A stretch of DNA of 62,907 nucleotides from an uncultured Pedobacter sp. (GCF_946479715.1 NZ_CAMLHF010000004.1:1-62907); one strand, 5' to 3'. Shown: positions 25,489-34,205, counted from the first letter of the stretch. Numbers and translations are program-made. Notes: generated from the letters alone by a model not told the origin.

Positions 25489-26769
25489 ATGAACAGAATA
25501 CTAACAATACTGTTAACAGGATTCATTTTTCTTACAGCATGTAAGCAAAAGCAAGAGAAAGCTACAATTGGAACTTTAAGTACTCATGGGATAGCAGTAG
25601 GGGCTTACCTAACGCAGGATAGCAAAGGCAATCCGATTCTCTGCTGGTCTGAACAAGATGGTAAAGATTCTCTTTATCGCTTAAAATATGCAAGTTATAA
25701 TGAACAAACAAATACGTTTGGCAACCCAATTACTGTTCCCGCTTCCAGTGGGATCAGTACATCTGCCGAGAGTATGGGTAAAGTAGCTTTTAAAGCCGAT
25801 GGCACTGTGATAGCTGTGTACTCAAAGCGGTTTCCTAATGAAAAGAACCCTTATGCAGGTGCTATTTATTACAGTTCTTCTATTGATAGTGGGAAAACCT
25901 GGTCTGCATCGCAATTTCTTCACTCAGATACAACACACAATTATGGTCGCAGTTTTTTTGACGTCACAACCTTAAAAGATGGAGAACTTGCTGCCGTTTG
26001 GCTTGATGGGCGTTTTGGCAAAAGCATTAAAGGCTCAGCCTTATTCTTTACCAGAACAACCAAAGGCAAAGGATTTGGTACAGATACCTGCCTCGAAAAA
26101 GGTACGTGTGAGTGCTGCAGAACAGATATTCTTACTGATAAAGCAGGGAATATTCATTTAGCTTACAGAAATATTACATTTCCAACAGGTCTTTCAGACA
26201 AACAGGTTCGGGATATGGGCTATAAGCTATCTGTCGACAACGGAAAAACTTTTACTGCTGTAAAAACCATTAGTAACGACAATTGGCAAATAGATGGCTG
26301 TCCGCATTCGGGTCCCTCACTTGCAGTTACAAAAGAGGGTGTAAATGCAGTTTGGTTTACCGCAGGAGGCGGATCAGGTATCTATAATGCATCATTAAAC
26401 AAGGCCCCGGATTTTGATAAACGCAGGTTAATTACGGCTCAGGGCAGGCACCCTCAGTTAATTTCTCTAGCAAATGATCAGCTGGTTATGGTTTGCGAAG
26501 AATTAAAAGAAGAGCCAAAAGAAAAACCAATGAAAATGGACCATTCTCATGGAGCAATGACCATGAACCATGGGCCTGCGGTAAATTCAAAAATAGTATT
26601 GAGAACTTTAGCATCAGGGAAAGAGGATAAAACTACGTCAATTACAGATGGACAACAACCAGATCATCATGCAGTAATAACCTCTATAAATAATGGGACG
26701 TTGGTAGCCTGGGTAAGAGAAAAGAATGGACGGTCAGAAATATGTTATACGCAGATAAATCTCGATTAA
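25489..26769 (+). CDS. BNR/sialidase-like beta-propeller lipoprotein with Cys and Met/His clusters
   Basis: 426 residues. Lipobox FLTACK. Repeated Asp-box-like segments (SSIDSGKTWSASQFL, LSVDNGKTFTAVKTIS) indicate a six-bladed sialidase-type propeller, but I see no convincing sialidase arginine triad, so catalysis is doubtful. Two unusual features: Cys201, Cys207, Cys209 and Cys210 in a C-x5-C-x-CC cluster (TCLEKGTCECCRTD), and Met348, Met350, His352, His354, Met357, Met359, His361 in MKMDHSHGAMTMNHG. Both resemble copper-binding patterns. Co-transcription with the TonB receptor suggests a surface metal-capture partner. Confidence 0.75.
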   Translation: MNRILTILLTGFIFLTACKQKQEKATIGTLSTHGIAVGAYLTQDSKGNPILCWSEQDGKDSLYRLKYASYNEQTNTFGNPITVPASSGISTSAESMGKVAFKADGTVIAVYSKRFPNEKNPYAGAIYYSSSIDSGKTWSASQFLHSDTTHNYGRSFFDVTTLKDGELAAVWLDGRFGKSIKGSALFFTRTTKGKGFGTDTCLEKGTCECCRTDILTDKAGNIHLAYRNITFPTGLSDKQVRDMGYKLSVDNGKTFTAVKTISNDNWQIDGCPHSGPSLAVTKEGVNAVWFTAGGGSGIYNASLNKAPDFDKRRLITAQGRHPQLISLANDQLVMVCEELKEEPKEKPMKMDHSHGAMTMNHGPAVNSKIVLRTLASGKEDKTTSITDGQQPDHHAVITSINNGTLVAWVREKNGRSEICYTQINLD

Positions 26770-26775
26770 TAGTAA

Positions 26776-26828
26776 TTCGCTACATTTTTAATGATATATT
26801 TCGCAGGATGTATCAAAAATGTAGCGAA
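26776..26828 (+). repeat. Inverted repeat downstream of the BNR lipoprotein gene
   Basis: Perfect 14-bp arms TTCGCTACATTTTT (26776-26789) and AAAAATGTAGCGAA (26815-26828). The 25-base interior holds a second imperfect stem (GATATAT/ATGTATC). It starts 6 bp after the lipoprotein stop and ends 52 bp before the next gene. It may be a terminator or a regulatory hairpin for the small protein gene at 26881. Confidence 0.55.
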
Positions 26829-26880
26829 ATTTCTTAAAACACTTTCATTATCAAAATGTTCTAAATACAAACCTTATATT

Positions 26881-27096
26881 ATGAAATTCAAAAAAGTTGA
26901 TCATTCAAAAACCTCCTTTGGATTTATAGCTGGACTTGCAGTTGGCATAGTTGTAAGTGTTTTATTTACCCAAAACAAAGCTAGTACAATCAAAGAAGAG
27001 CAAATAAACAAGCAAACTGACCTGATTAAAACGGACGAAATAGCTAATCATCTTGCATACCTAGGTCACCAGGCAGAGCAAAACACGTTAGATTAA
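26881..27096 (+). CDS. Small single-helix membrane protein
   Basis: 71 residues from ATG 26881 (MKFKKVDHSKTS). One transmembrane helix at about 13-32 (FGFIAGLAVGIVVSVLFTQN) with a GxxxG pattern, then a charged tail. This resembles YtxH-like small membrane proteins, but the match is only to overall shape. An in-frame ATG at 26791 lies inside the inverted repeat and is unlikely to be used. No function assigned. Confidence 0.5.
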   Translation: MKFKKVDHSKTSFGFIAGLAVGIVVSVLFTQNKASTIKEEQINKQTDLIKTDEIANHLAYLGHQAEQNTLD

Positions 27097-27272
27097 AGCT
27101 GATTTTATCTACAAGTTGAGCAAAATTTTTCTTGTAGTGGGTAATAAATAGACGCAGAGCGTACTGAAGTGACGATAAACGATGCTAATGTCATTGGTAT
27201 GCTATTTGCCTATATGCACAACGTGATAGAATTTTTTTGTCGCGATTTATCCTCCTTGTTTAACATAATTTA

Positions 27273-29408
27273 ATGAAAGTAACCTATACACAAACTCAAT
27301 CCAGGAAAATTCTTCTTGCTTTTTTGGCTATTGTAATTGTTTTGGCGGTTGCTGCACTTTTTGTGCGCAACTCTATATCGCATAAATTAGAAAACATAGT
27401 TAAGCAAGCCAACAATGTAGACGTTGATGGTTCCAAGCCTCAGCAAATACTGCTCTTGCTACACCAGGCAGAAGACGATTTTCAAGAATCCTTACTTAAT
27501 GTTAAAAGCACAAAAAGTGCAGACTATAAAGCAAAGCTGTCTAAAGCCTTTAACGAGATTGATACCCTGTTAAAAAGAACCACGGATACACTTCAATTAA
27601 CGCCTGATCAAAGCATAAAAGTGAAAGACTGGTATAATAAAAAGCTGCACCTTTCAGACAAGTTGTATTCTCTTAAGCATAATTTTGATTCTTTACTAAC
27701 AGTTTATGCTACTTTTGAAACTGAAGGAAGCAAGGGCGAAGAAAAACTGGTAACGAGTATCAAATCAAGCAATAAAGTAAAAAGCAAAACAGATACCGTT
27801 CGTAAAGAAGTAATTGTTCAGAAAAAGGGCCTTTTTTCAAGATTAAAGGATGCTATTTCTAACAAAACAGCTACTTCACCGACAGCCGTAGTTGAGATTA
27901 ACCATCGGCAGGAAACTGAGACCTCAGCTCTTGCAACCCGAAAGGGGATTGGTCGTGATAGGGCAGTATACCTGGATAAATTGCAGCAACTGCAGGAAAG
28001 AAATGTAAAAATGCTTACCATGCAGCGCGAATTGATAAGCTTGAATGATCACATTAGTACTGAACTGGAAAACATAATTAACGAAGTTAAGACGCTGAAC
28101 TACAATATGGCCGATGAATTTAAAACAATGGCCTTTAAAAGTTACCGGGAATCAACAGATTTATTGAACAGGCTGTATTTGGCAGCTCTTTTCCTAGTTC
28201 TTGTTTTTGCCTTGCTGCTCATTGTATTTATAATAAAGCTTAACGGTTCTGAAAAACAATTGCGGAAGGAAAACGAGAGAGCAGTTACCATTGCACAGCA
28301 AAAAATGGATCTTTTACTGCATATGAGTCATGAAATAAGGAATCCGCTAACCGCTATTAAGGGGTTCTTATATATATTCAGCCAAACAGAATTATCAAAA
28401 CGTCAATCCGATATGTTAGATTCTATCCGATTATCGTCGGATATGCTATTGGGTACTTTGAACGACACCTTAGATGCGGCGAAAATGGAGAACAGTGAAT
28501 TTAAGTTCAATACCGATCCGTTTAACCCCGATTTTATACTCAGAGGTTTAATAGAAAATATGGAATTCAGTGCCACGAAAAAAATGCTGAAACTGAACTA
28601 CGAATTTGAAGGAGATAAAGAGGCCATACTACTCGGTGATAGTTTTAGGTTAAAACAAATTATGATTAACCTGTTAAGCAATGCCATAAAATACACCAAA
28701 GAAGGAGAAATTGCTGTAAATGCCAAATTAACAAAAGTAGACAATAAACCTAGACTAGAGATAGGCATAAAAGATACGGGAATGGGGATCAGTACCGAGC
28801 AGCAAACTAACCTGTTCTCCAAATATTACCAAACAAATTCCTCAAAAGGTAAAACCGGTACAGGCTTGGGACTCTATATCTGTAAGCAGTTTGTAGAACT
28901 TCAGGGTGGTAAAATAAGCGTAAATAGCACAGAAGGAATTGGGAGTACCTTTAGTTTTTACATTCCATATCTTGAAAATAATAGCAATGGCGAGACAGTA
29001 GTAAATCAAACTACAGAGGATCCTTTATCATTATTTAATGGAATAAGTATACTTGCTGTTGATGACAACGAGCTAAATCTGAAATTCCTGAAAATGATGA
29101 CGCAAAAATGGAACGTTAAGTTCTATAGTGCAACAAACGGGAAAGAAGCGTTGGATATTCTTGCTAAAGAAACCATAACAGTAGTTTTAACTGATATTCA
29201 GATGCCAGAAATGGATGGATATGAACTGCTTCAATCCATAAAGAGATTACCTAATCCACTAAACAAGCTACCTGTAATTGTAATTAGCGCGAGCCCGGAA
29301 GAATTTGAAATGAATAAAATACTGACCAAGGGGTTCTCAGGTATAGTTAGCAAGCCATTTGTAGAAGCAGGTTTAATAGAACAGATCGTTAAAGCATTAA
29401 AGGCGTAG
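27273..29408 (+). CDS. Hybrid sensor histidine kinase / response regulator
   Basis: 711 residues. TM1 at about 12-31, a periplasmic helical sensor region with KSTKSADYKAKL-type coiled-coil content, and TM2 near 302-324 (YLAALFLVLVFALLLIVFII). HisKA with His353 (LLLHMSHEIRNPLTAIKG). HATPase_c with N-box QIMINLLSNAIKYTKEG, GMGIS and GTGLGLYICK. The C-terminal receiver has phospho-acceptor Asp641 (VVLTDIQMPEMDGYELL). There is no DNA-binding domain, so output needs a phosphotransfer protein or a partner elsewhere. It is preceded by 176 bp with no recognised gene and ends just before a very long palindromic terminator. Confidence 0.95.
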   Translation: MKVTYTQTQSRKILLAFLAIVIVLAVAALFVRNSISHKLENIVKQANNVDVDGSKPQQILLLLHQAEDDFQESLLNVKSTKSADYKAKLSKAFNEIDTLLKRTTDTLQLTPDQSIKVKDWYNKKLHLSDKLYSLKHNFDSLLTVYATFETEGSKGEEKLVTSIKSSNKVKSKTDTVRKEVIVQKKGLFSRLKDAISNKTATSPTAVVEINHRQETETSALATRKGIGRDRAVYLDKLQQLQERNVKMLTMQRELISLNDHISTELENIINEVKTLNYNMADEFKTMAFKSYRESTDLLNRLYLAALFLVLVFALLLIVFIIKLNGSEKQLRKENERAVTIAQQKMDLLLHMSHEIRNPLTAIKGFLYIFSQTELSKRQSDMLDSIRLSSDMLLGTLNDTLDAAKMENSEFKFNTDPFNPDFILRGLIENMEFSATKKMLKLNYEFEGDKEAILLGDSFRLKQIMINLLSNAIKYTKEGEIAVNAKLTKVDNKPRLEIGIKDTGMGISTEQQTNLFSKYYQTNSSKGKTGTGLGLYICKQFVELQGGKISVNSTEGIGSTFSFYIPYLENNSNGETVVNQTTEDPLSLFNGISILAVDDNELNLKFLKMMTQKWNVKFYSATNGKEALDILAKETITVVLTDIQMPEMDGYELLQSIKRLPNPLNKLPVIVISASPEEFEMNKILTKGFSGIVSKPFVEAGLIEQIVKALKA

Positions 29409-29419
29409 GGGTTGTTTAA

Positions 29420-29472
29420 ATAGATCAATAAAAAAGGCTGTATCATTGATACAGCCTTTTTTATTGATCTAT
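29420..29472. terminator. Bidirectional terminator formed by a 53-bp perfect palindrome
   Basis: Two 26-bp arms match perfectly around a single unpaired T at 29446 (arms 29420-29445 and 29447-29472). The centre is GGCTGTATCA-T-TGATACAGCC flanked by six A on the left and six T on the right, so it works as an intrinsic terminator on both strands. It separates the convergent kinase gene (stop 29408) and the secreted protein gene (29479). The arms are far longer than termination needs. Confidence 0.9.
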
Positions 29473-29478
29473 CTTATT

Positions 29479-29982
29479 TTAATGTTTCCCATTGTTACTA
29501 TTCCTGTTACCATGTTTGTCATTGCCTTTACCTTCACGGGATTTGTCATTACCTTTTGCTTCACGGTATTTGTTTTTCGTAGGTTTAGCTTGTCTAATGC
29601 TTCTGCTATCTCTAATTACTCTTTGTTTTCCTTTGTAACCTTTGTACTTGCTGTATTCTTTAACATGTACCTTATGCGATAAATAAGGTTTAGGTGAGTT
29701 AATTACAACTTTGTAACTATTGTACAAATCATAGTTCCTATACCTTGATGGCAAGCTATTATTAAATACCCAATTTCCATTATTCAGATAAATGTATTGT
29801 TTATTAGGTACGTTGTAATAAGCATCTATATCAGGAAGATAATAATAATCAACATGATCATAACCAGCCGGACCCCATTGAGGTTGCGAACCTATATTTA
29901 TATTTACGCTTACCTGCGCTTGAGTGTTTATACTGCTTAACGAAGCTACTCCGAAAACTACAGCTAAAAGTATTCTTTTCAT
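29479..29982 (-). CDS. Small secreted basic protein of unknown function
   Basis: 167 residues. Signal peptide MKRILLAVVFGVASLSSINT ending QAQ. Tyr-rich central part (DHVDYYYLPDIDAYYNVPNK, IYLNNGNWVFNNSLPSRYRN), then a strongly basic, low-complexity C-terminus rich in Lys, Arg, Gly, Asn (REAKGNDKSREGKGNDKHGN). Proteins of this design are common in Sphingobacteriaceae but uncharacterised. The basic tail could bind polyanions such as LPS or nucleic acid. It ends 6 bp from the shared terminator. Confidence 0.75.
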   Translation of the reverse strand: MKRILLAVVFGVASLSSINTQAQVSVNINIGSQPQWGPAGYDHVDYYYLPDIDAYYNVPNKQYIYLNNGNWVFNNSLPSRYRNYDLYNSYKVVINSPKPYLSHKVHVKEYSKYKGYKGKQRVIRDSRSIRQAKPTKNKYREAKGNDKSREGKGNDKHGNRNSNNGKH

Positions 29983-30157
29983 TTTTTGTGTGTTTTATTT
30001 GATAGCCATAGTGCAATGCCTATGCCGCAGACCATAAAAATATACACTCAATCTGCCAGATCTGTTAATTTACCGACCGAAAGCACGAATATATCGACAG
30101 GATCAATCAAATAATCTTTTATATTCGTTAGATATTCTTAAAAACTGGAAAAATCAG

Positions 30158-30829
30158 ATGAGAACTTCTGTCCTAACTTTGCTACTTTTACTATTCGCGT
30201 TGATTACTAACGCCCAATCTACCTATGTAAGGCTTATTACAAACAAAGGAAACATTACCTTGATGTTGTACGATGAAACACCCAAACATAGAGACATGTT
30301 TCTCCAAACTATTAAAAAAGGTCTTTACAATAACGCGCAATTTAATCGGGTCATTAAATCCTTTGTAAGCCAGGGAGGGGAGCTGGATGAAACTATCCTT
30401 GAAAGAGAAAAACTGCATCCTGAAATGCCAATACAACGGTTAGCCGCAGAGATAACCCCAACACTGTTTCATAAAAAAGGTGCTCTTGGAGCTGGCAGAA
30501 ATGACAATCCCGAAAAGAGCTCATACCTTACCCAAATATATCTGGTAGTAGGTAAACCGCAAACAGAGGAACAACTGGATGCCCTGGAAAAAAAGAAAGG
30601 CATTAAGTTCTCGCAATCACAGCGAATTACTTATAAAACAATAGGGGGAACACCTCACCTGGATAATGACTATACCGTTTTCGGCGAAATAGTAGAAGGA
30701 ATGGATGTGGCTGATGCCTTAAATGCTGTAAAAACAGATAAAAATGATCTTCCATTAGAAGCTGTAACCTTTAAACCGGTAGTGTTATCTAAAAAAGAAG
30801 CATCAAAATTTAAAGAAATAAAAAACTAA
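30158..30829 (+). CDS. Peptidyl-prolyl cis-trans isomerase, cyclophilin type, exported
   Basis: 223 residues. Signal MRTSVLTLLLLLFALITNAQ. Cyclophilin core begins at VRLITNKGNITLMLYDETP, with the active-site segment FNRVIKSFVSQGGELDE (the family FxRVIxxFxxQGG) and GALGAGRNDNPEKSSYLTQI, then YTVFGEIVEGMDVADALNAV. A central insertion (EEQLDALEKKKGIKFS) is typical of Bacteroidota periplasmic cyclophilins. Likely assists folding of envelope proteins. Confidence 0.92.
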   Translation: MRTSVLTLLLLLFALITNAQSTYVRLITNKGNITLMLYDETPKHRDMFLQTIKKGLYNNAQFNRVIKSFVSQGGELDETILEREKLHPEMPIQRLAAEITPTLFHKKGALGAGRNDNPEKSSYLTQIYLVVGKPQTEEQLDALEKKKGIKFSQSQRITYKTIGGTPHLDNDYTVFGEIVEGMDVADALNAVKTDKNDLPLEAVTFKPVVLSKKEASKFKEIKN

Positions 30830-30869
30830 TAATCTGGTATATTTAGTAATAGCTATTTAAATAAATTGT

Positions 30870-31244
30870 ATGGATGCACATGAACTAAGAATTGGAAATA
30901 TTGTTGGCTTTAAAGATGGAAGCTGGTTTGTTGTAACCGAGGAGCACTTTAAAACCCCAAAATTTTGGGAATCATTTCATGGTTCCTATCAGGGGGTTCC
31001 AATAAACGAATATTGGGCATCATCACTGGGATTGCAGGTTAAACTAAGCTCATTCATTACTTATGTAGAAGATAGCCAGGGCCAAAGCAATGAGTTTAAT
31101 TTGTTAAATTCAGTTGACGAGAATAATCATGAAATCTGGGTTGTACAGTATAACGAGCACACTTTGAAAAGGGTAGAGTATGTTCACCAGATTCAGAATC
31201 TGTTCTTTGCTATTAGCGATTACGAATTAACGTTGGCGTTGTAG
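30870..31244 (+). CDS. Hypothetical protein of a phage-associated Bacteroidota family
   Basis: 124 residues, soluble, no signal. The opening HELRIGNIVGFKDGSWFVV, the middle PINEYWASSLGLQ and the ending RVEYVHQIQNLFFAISDYEL follow the pattern of a small protein (ELRIGN...P...EEWL...YLHQLQNLYFALTG) seen in Bacteroidota chromosomes and prophages. No function known. It is 40 bp after the cyclophilin gene on the same strand. No other phage genes are nearby. Confidence 0.65.
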   Translation: MDAHELRIGNIVGFKDGSWFVVTEEHFKTPKFWESFHGSYQGVPINEYWASSLGLQVKLSSFITYVEDSQGQSNEFNLLNSVDENNHEIWVVQYNEHTLKRVEYVHQIQNLFFAISDYELTLAL

Positions 31245-31266
31245 GAGAAGCGGATAACGATCAACT

Positions 31267-31725
31267 TTAAACCCCAAACTGATTCAAATGATGATTAAGG
31301 TGTTTGTAAAACATATTATTCCATTCTGCTTTAGTGAGTACACCAAATGAATGCGATTCTTTATTATCGAAGTGACTTTCGCCTAACTGCTGCGTTTTTT
31401 CAATATAGCTTATCAAACGTGCTTTTTCAGTTTCAAACACCCGGGGATCAGTAATTAGAAATTGTGGTGCTGTAGCACCATTCTTACCATAAGGTTTTTC
31501 ATTAACAACCTTATTCTTGATCATCATCTTTAAAATGAACTTTAAAAAGGCATTTGGATTTTTATGAATATTATCGAACACCAATTCGTACGTTACATTA
31601 CAATGTGCAAGCATGCGTGCAACATCCATTTTGCCCCATTCAGGTTGGCTTTCAGGTGTTAGCTTGTTTATTCTTGCAATTATTTCATCAGAAACTGATT
31701 TATTAAAGATATTAGGTAATGCCAT
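31267..31725 (-). CDS. DUF1569 (DinB-like fold) protein
   Basis: 152 residues. Starts MALPNIFNKSVSDEIIARIN, with the family histidines in MDVARMLAHCNVTYELVFD and MFYKHLNHHLNQFGV, giving the DinB-type four-helix metal-site pattern. Biochemical role not known. Convergent with the gene at 30870 and followed on the same strand by unrelated small genes. Confidence 0.85.
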   Translation of the reverse strand: MALPNIFNKSVSDEIIARINKLTPESQPEWGKMDVARMLAHCNVTYELVFDNIHKNPNAFLKFILKMMIKNKVVNEKPYGKNGATAPQFLITDPRVFETEKARLISYIEKTQQLGESHFDNKESHSFGVLTKAEWNNMFYKHLNHHLNQFGV

Positions 31726-31786
31726 TTTTAAGATTGCTAATAAAGATTAAATGCCCTTTGCTAATCAGCAACAAGGCGCGATTAAG

Positions 31787-32800
31787 TTAGTTAAAAAAAC
31801 TAAAACTACCACCGTAATCACGGATGTGATCTCTATAAACAGTATGATAATGCACCTCAGCTGGAAATACTGCACCTGGCTGGCAAATAAACTCTATCCA
31901 TACAGAAGGGCCATCAATCCGTATATAATCACCCTTATTGGTAAGCGTAGGTCCACCAAAATATGCTATATAAGTGTTGTCTAATTCTGCTGTGTAAGAT
32001 GCTATTAGTTTTTTGGCAGTAGCATCATCAGCAATTTGAACCCAGGCCTTCATGGCGTCAATTACCAGCGCCTTTTGCTGTTTGTTTAGTATGCCCACTT
32101 TTAATCCAGCTTTTGTGGCAGGAAATTTACCATCAGCACCAGGGCCAGCAGATACATCGCCAAAACCACTGCTTAATTTGGCACTTTCTAATTGCTCAGC
32201 GCTCAAAGAAGCCAGGATCGCTATCAAAAGATCATGATTGGCTTTAAGAGGGGCGTAGGTAACTCCATTTGCAGTCCAGGTTTTGGGCTCTAAGCCAATA
32301 AAAAGTGGCGAAGCACTAATAACCTTACCATTATCAAACGTTAAGTTAACTGCCAAATGGTGGCCGCCTAACTGAAGTTGCCATTTGCCTGTAATACTTG
32401 GCTTACCAAGAAAAGCAATAATATAATTTCCCTCGGAGTATCCCTTACGGCCAGTTCCCAGAAAAGCATCAGCAGCTAAAATCTGCATTGCCTGGTCATA
32501 ACCTTTAGAAGGAAGCGTTCCCATAGCAGCCTTAACTAATGCTTTAGCATTTTGAAGCTGTATGTCTGTTAGTGAGCCTAATAAAATCCCAACTCTACAT
32601 TGCAATCCACACGGAAGATTGGTCCATTTTGTAGCATTTTCTTTAGTATAACCAATTACAGCTGCCTTTTGCTCATCCGCATTTAAAGATTCAATAAAAG
32701 TGTTTGCCGTTCTTATAACGGTCGTAACTGATACTGCCTTGCTATTCTGGCTGCAAACCAATACAAGTAACATACAGAATAGTGCACCTAGGTTTTTCAT
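31787..32800 (-). CDS. DUF3500 secreted protein
   Basis: 337 residues. Signal MKNLGALFCMLLVLVCSQNS. The body matches DUF3500: GYTKENATKWTNLPCGLQCR, LGGHHLAVNLTFDNGKVISA, SPLFIGLEPKTW, WIEFICQPGAVFPAEVHYH and the terminal YRDHIRDYGG. Conserved histidines and an arginine in the C-terminal block suggest an active or metal site, but no activity is established for the family. A 61-bp gap separates it from the DUF1569 gene. Confidence 0.88.
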   Translation of the reverse strand: MKNLGALFCMLLVLVCSQNSKAVSVTTVIRTANTFIESLNADEQKAAVIGYTKENATKWTNLPCGLQCRVGILLGSLTDIQLQNAKALVKAAMGTLPSKGYDQAMQILAADAFLGTGRKGYSEGNYIIAFLGKPSITGKWQLQLGGHHLAVNLTFDNGKVISASPLFIGLEPKTWTANGVTYAPLKANHDLLIAILASLSAEQLESAKLSSGFGDVSAGPGADGKFPATKAGLKVGILNKQQKALVIDAMKAWVQIADDATAKKLIASYTAELDNTYIAYFGGPTLTNKGDYIRIDGPSVWIEFICQPGAVFPAEVHYHTVYRDHIRDYGGSFSFFN

Positions 32801-32839
32801 TTGGTTTTTTTATCCAAATTACTAAAAAACGGTGGAATG

Positions 32840-33079
32840 CTAAAGTTCCATTTGACAACAATTGGGATCATAAGGAAGATGGATACAGATAAAGCCATTA
32901 CTTAGAAGAGAAAGGACGATGTCTTCTACATGAAAGAAAGTTCCTTCGATCCTAAGTATCCTATCCTCGTCTTCCAGATCAAATGAAATCTTAAAAGCAG
33001 GGTATGCACACAATAGTTGGCTAATAATATTCATCGCAGCTGCCGGGTGCTTAACATTTGTTTTGAAAATTGCTACCAT
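32840..33079 (-). CDS. Small HMA-like-fold protein without metal cysteines
   Basis: 79 residues from the internal ATG (MVAIFKTNVKHPAAAMNII); the first in-frame ATG is at 33085. The pattern beta (VAIFKTNV), helix (AAAMNIISQLLCAYP), beta (FKISFDLEDEDRILRIEG), helix (VEDIVLSLLSNGFICIHL) resembles an HMA ferredoxin-like fold, but CxxC is replaced by KHPAA. A similar family is widespread in Bacteroidota with no assigned role. It starts about 20 bp after the outer-membrane gene at 33099 and is probably co-transcribed with it. Confidence 0.6.
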   Translation of the reverse strand: MVAIFKTNVKHPAAAMNIISQLLCAYPAFKISFDLEDEDRILRIEGTFFHVEDIVLSLLSNGFICIHLPYDPNCCQMEL

Positions 33080-33098
33080 AATCATTTGTTTTGAAGTG

Positions 33099-34124
33099 TT
33101 ACTTCTTCTTTCCCAGAATAGAAAATGGATTAAATGATATACCTATATTAAAGTAAAATACCGGATCAGGAGTGATTTTATAAACGGGGTCAGCAAATGA
33201 ATCCTCTTTTTTAAATACTCTCCCCGAAGGTGTGTATTTCATCCCGCTTTTTGCTGTCAGCATAAAATGTCTCCCAATTGCATGCTCGTAAGTCAGTCCT
33301 GAATTGATATCCAGTTGCCCATACTCATATTTTTGGTTAGTGCCATCCAGATTATAAAGGTAAAATGCAGTTCTGTCCAATTCAGAGCCGAAAGAAATTC
33401 TCCCGTTGCGGTTAAAAACAAATTTTCTCAGATACACACTTCGAGGAAGCACAATGTCTGCTATCAAGCCGTTGTTGAATTTATGTTCATAAGAGAAGGT
33501 GGGGACAAATGGAGTCGGTGCGCTAGGGTCAATGCTGACCAATAATCCGGCGGTCATTTTTGTGCGTTGATTGGCTTTCAATACCATTGTTGCCGTAATC
33601 ATTCCTCTAACTCTTTCCAAATGTTTGTCGCTACCATCCAACATCACACTTGAGCTGTAAACCATCCGTTTTCCGAACAAGGATGAAAAATAGGTTAGAT
33701 TCAGAGATGAAAATAGATAATGAAAATCGTTAGACGTGGTGATGATGGTTGATGTACCCATCTTACTAATTTCTGCCTCTGCCGAGGTTAACCTATATCC
33801 CAGTGTTGTACCTAAAATCCAGCTCTTGTGTTTAATGAGGTTAATATTGGCACTCACCTTAACCTGTTGAAAGCGATTTATCCTACTTTCAGGTAAGAGG
33901 ATTCGGCCTTTGTTTAGTTTGAAATTGAAGGGAGCAGTTTGGGTAAACTCAATATTTAGTGGGCGGGTTATTGTAAATTTGTCGGCAGCAAAAGTAGCCA
34001 CTCTCTTAGGGAAGTTCAAACTGTCCTGCCTACCTTTAGGGATGCTATCTTTAGTCTGAGAAAAGCTATTGATTGATAAGGCGAGTATACTCAATGTTGC
34101 CACAGTTCTTCTTATTCTGTTCAT
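33099..34124 (-). CDS. Outer-membrane beta-barrel protein, uncharacterised
   Basis: 341 residues. Signal MNRIRRTVATLSILALSINS. Alternating amphipathic strands throughout, with many aromatic-ended strands (WILGTTLGYRLTSAEAEI, LFSSLNLTYFSSLFGKRMVY, FYFNIGISFNPFSI), consistent with a 12-16 strand barrel. It has no plug or TonB motif. It is divergent from the LytS/LytTR operon, with an ATACCA repeat array in the shared upstream region, so it is a likely regulatory target of that pair. Confidence 0.7.
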   Translation of the reverse strand: MNRIRRTVATLSILALSINSFSQTKDSIPKGRQDSLNFPKRVATFAADKFTITRPLNIEFTQTAPFNFKLNKGRILLPESRINRFQQVKVSANINLIKHKSWILGTTLGYRLTSAEAEISKMGTSTIITTSNDFHYLFSSLNLTYFSSLFGKRMVYSSSVMLDGSDKHLERVRGMITATMVLKANQRTKMTAGLLVSIDPSAPTPFVPTFSYEHKFNNGLIADIVLPRSVYLRKFVFNRNGRISFGSELDRTAFYLYNLDGTNQKYEYGQLDINSGLTYEHAIGRHFMLTAKSGMKYTPSGRVFKKEDSFADPVYKITPDPVFYFNIGISFNPFSILGKKK

Positions 34125-34205
34125 ATGTTATGTTAAAATTTTGAAAGAGATTGGGTAAATCCGGACGCAAAGGAATACATAATGCGCACACACATTTTTG
34201 TTATT

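Noticed and set aside
29231..29682. Open frames on both strands sharing the peptide MIQPFLLIY
   Set aside because: The shared peptide is produced by the palindrome at 29420-29472; the rest is antisense to real genes.
30870..31244. Prophage remnant suggested by the phage-associated family protein
   Set aside because: No integrase, capsid or tail genes nearby and the family is also found in ordinary chromosomes.
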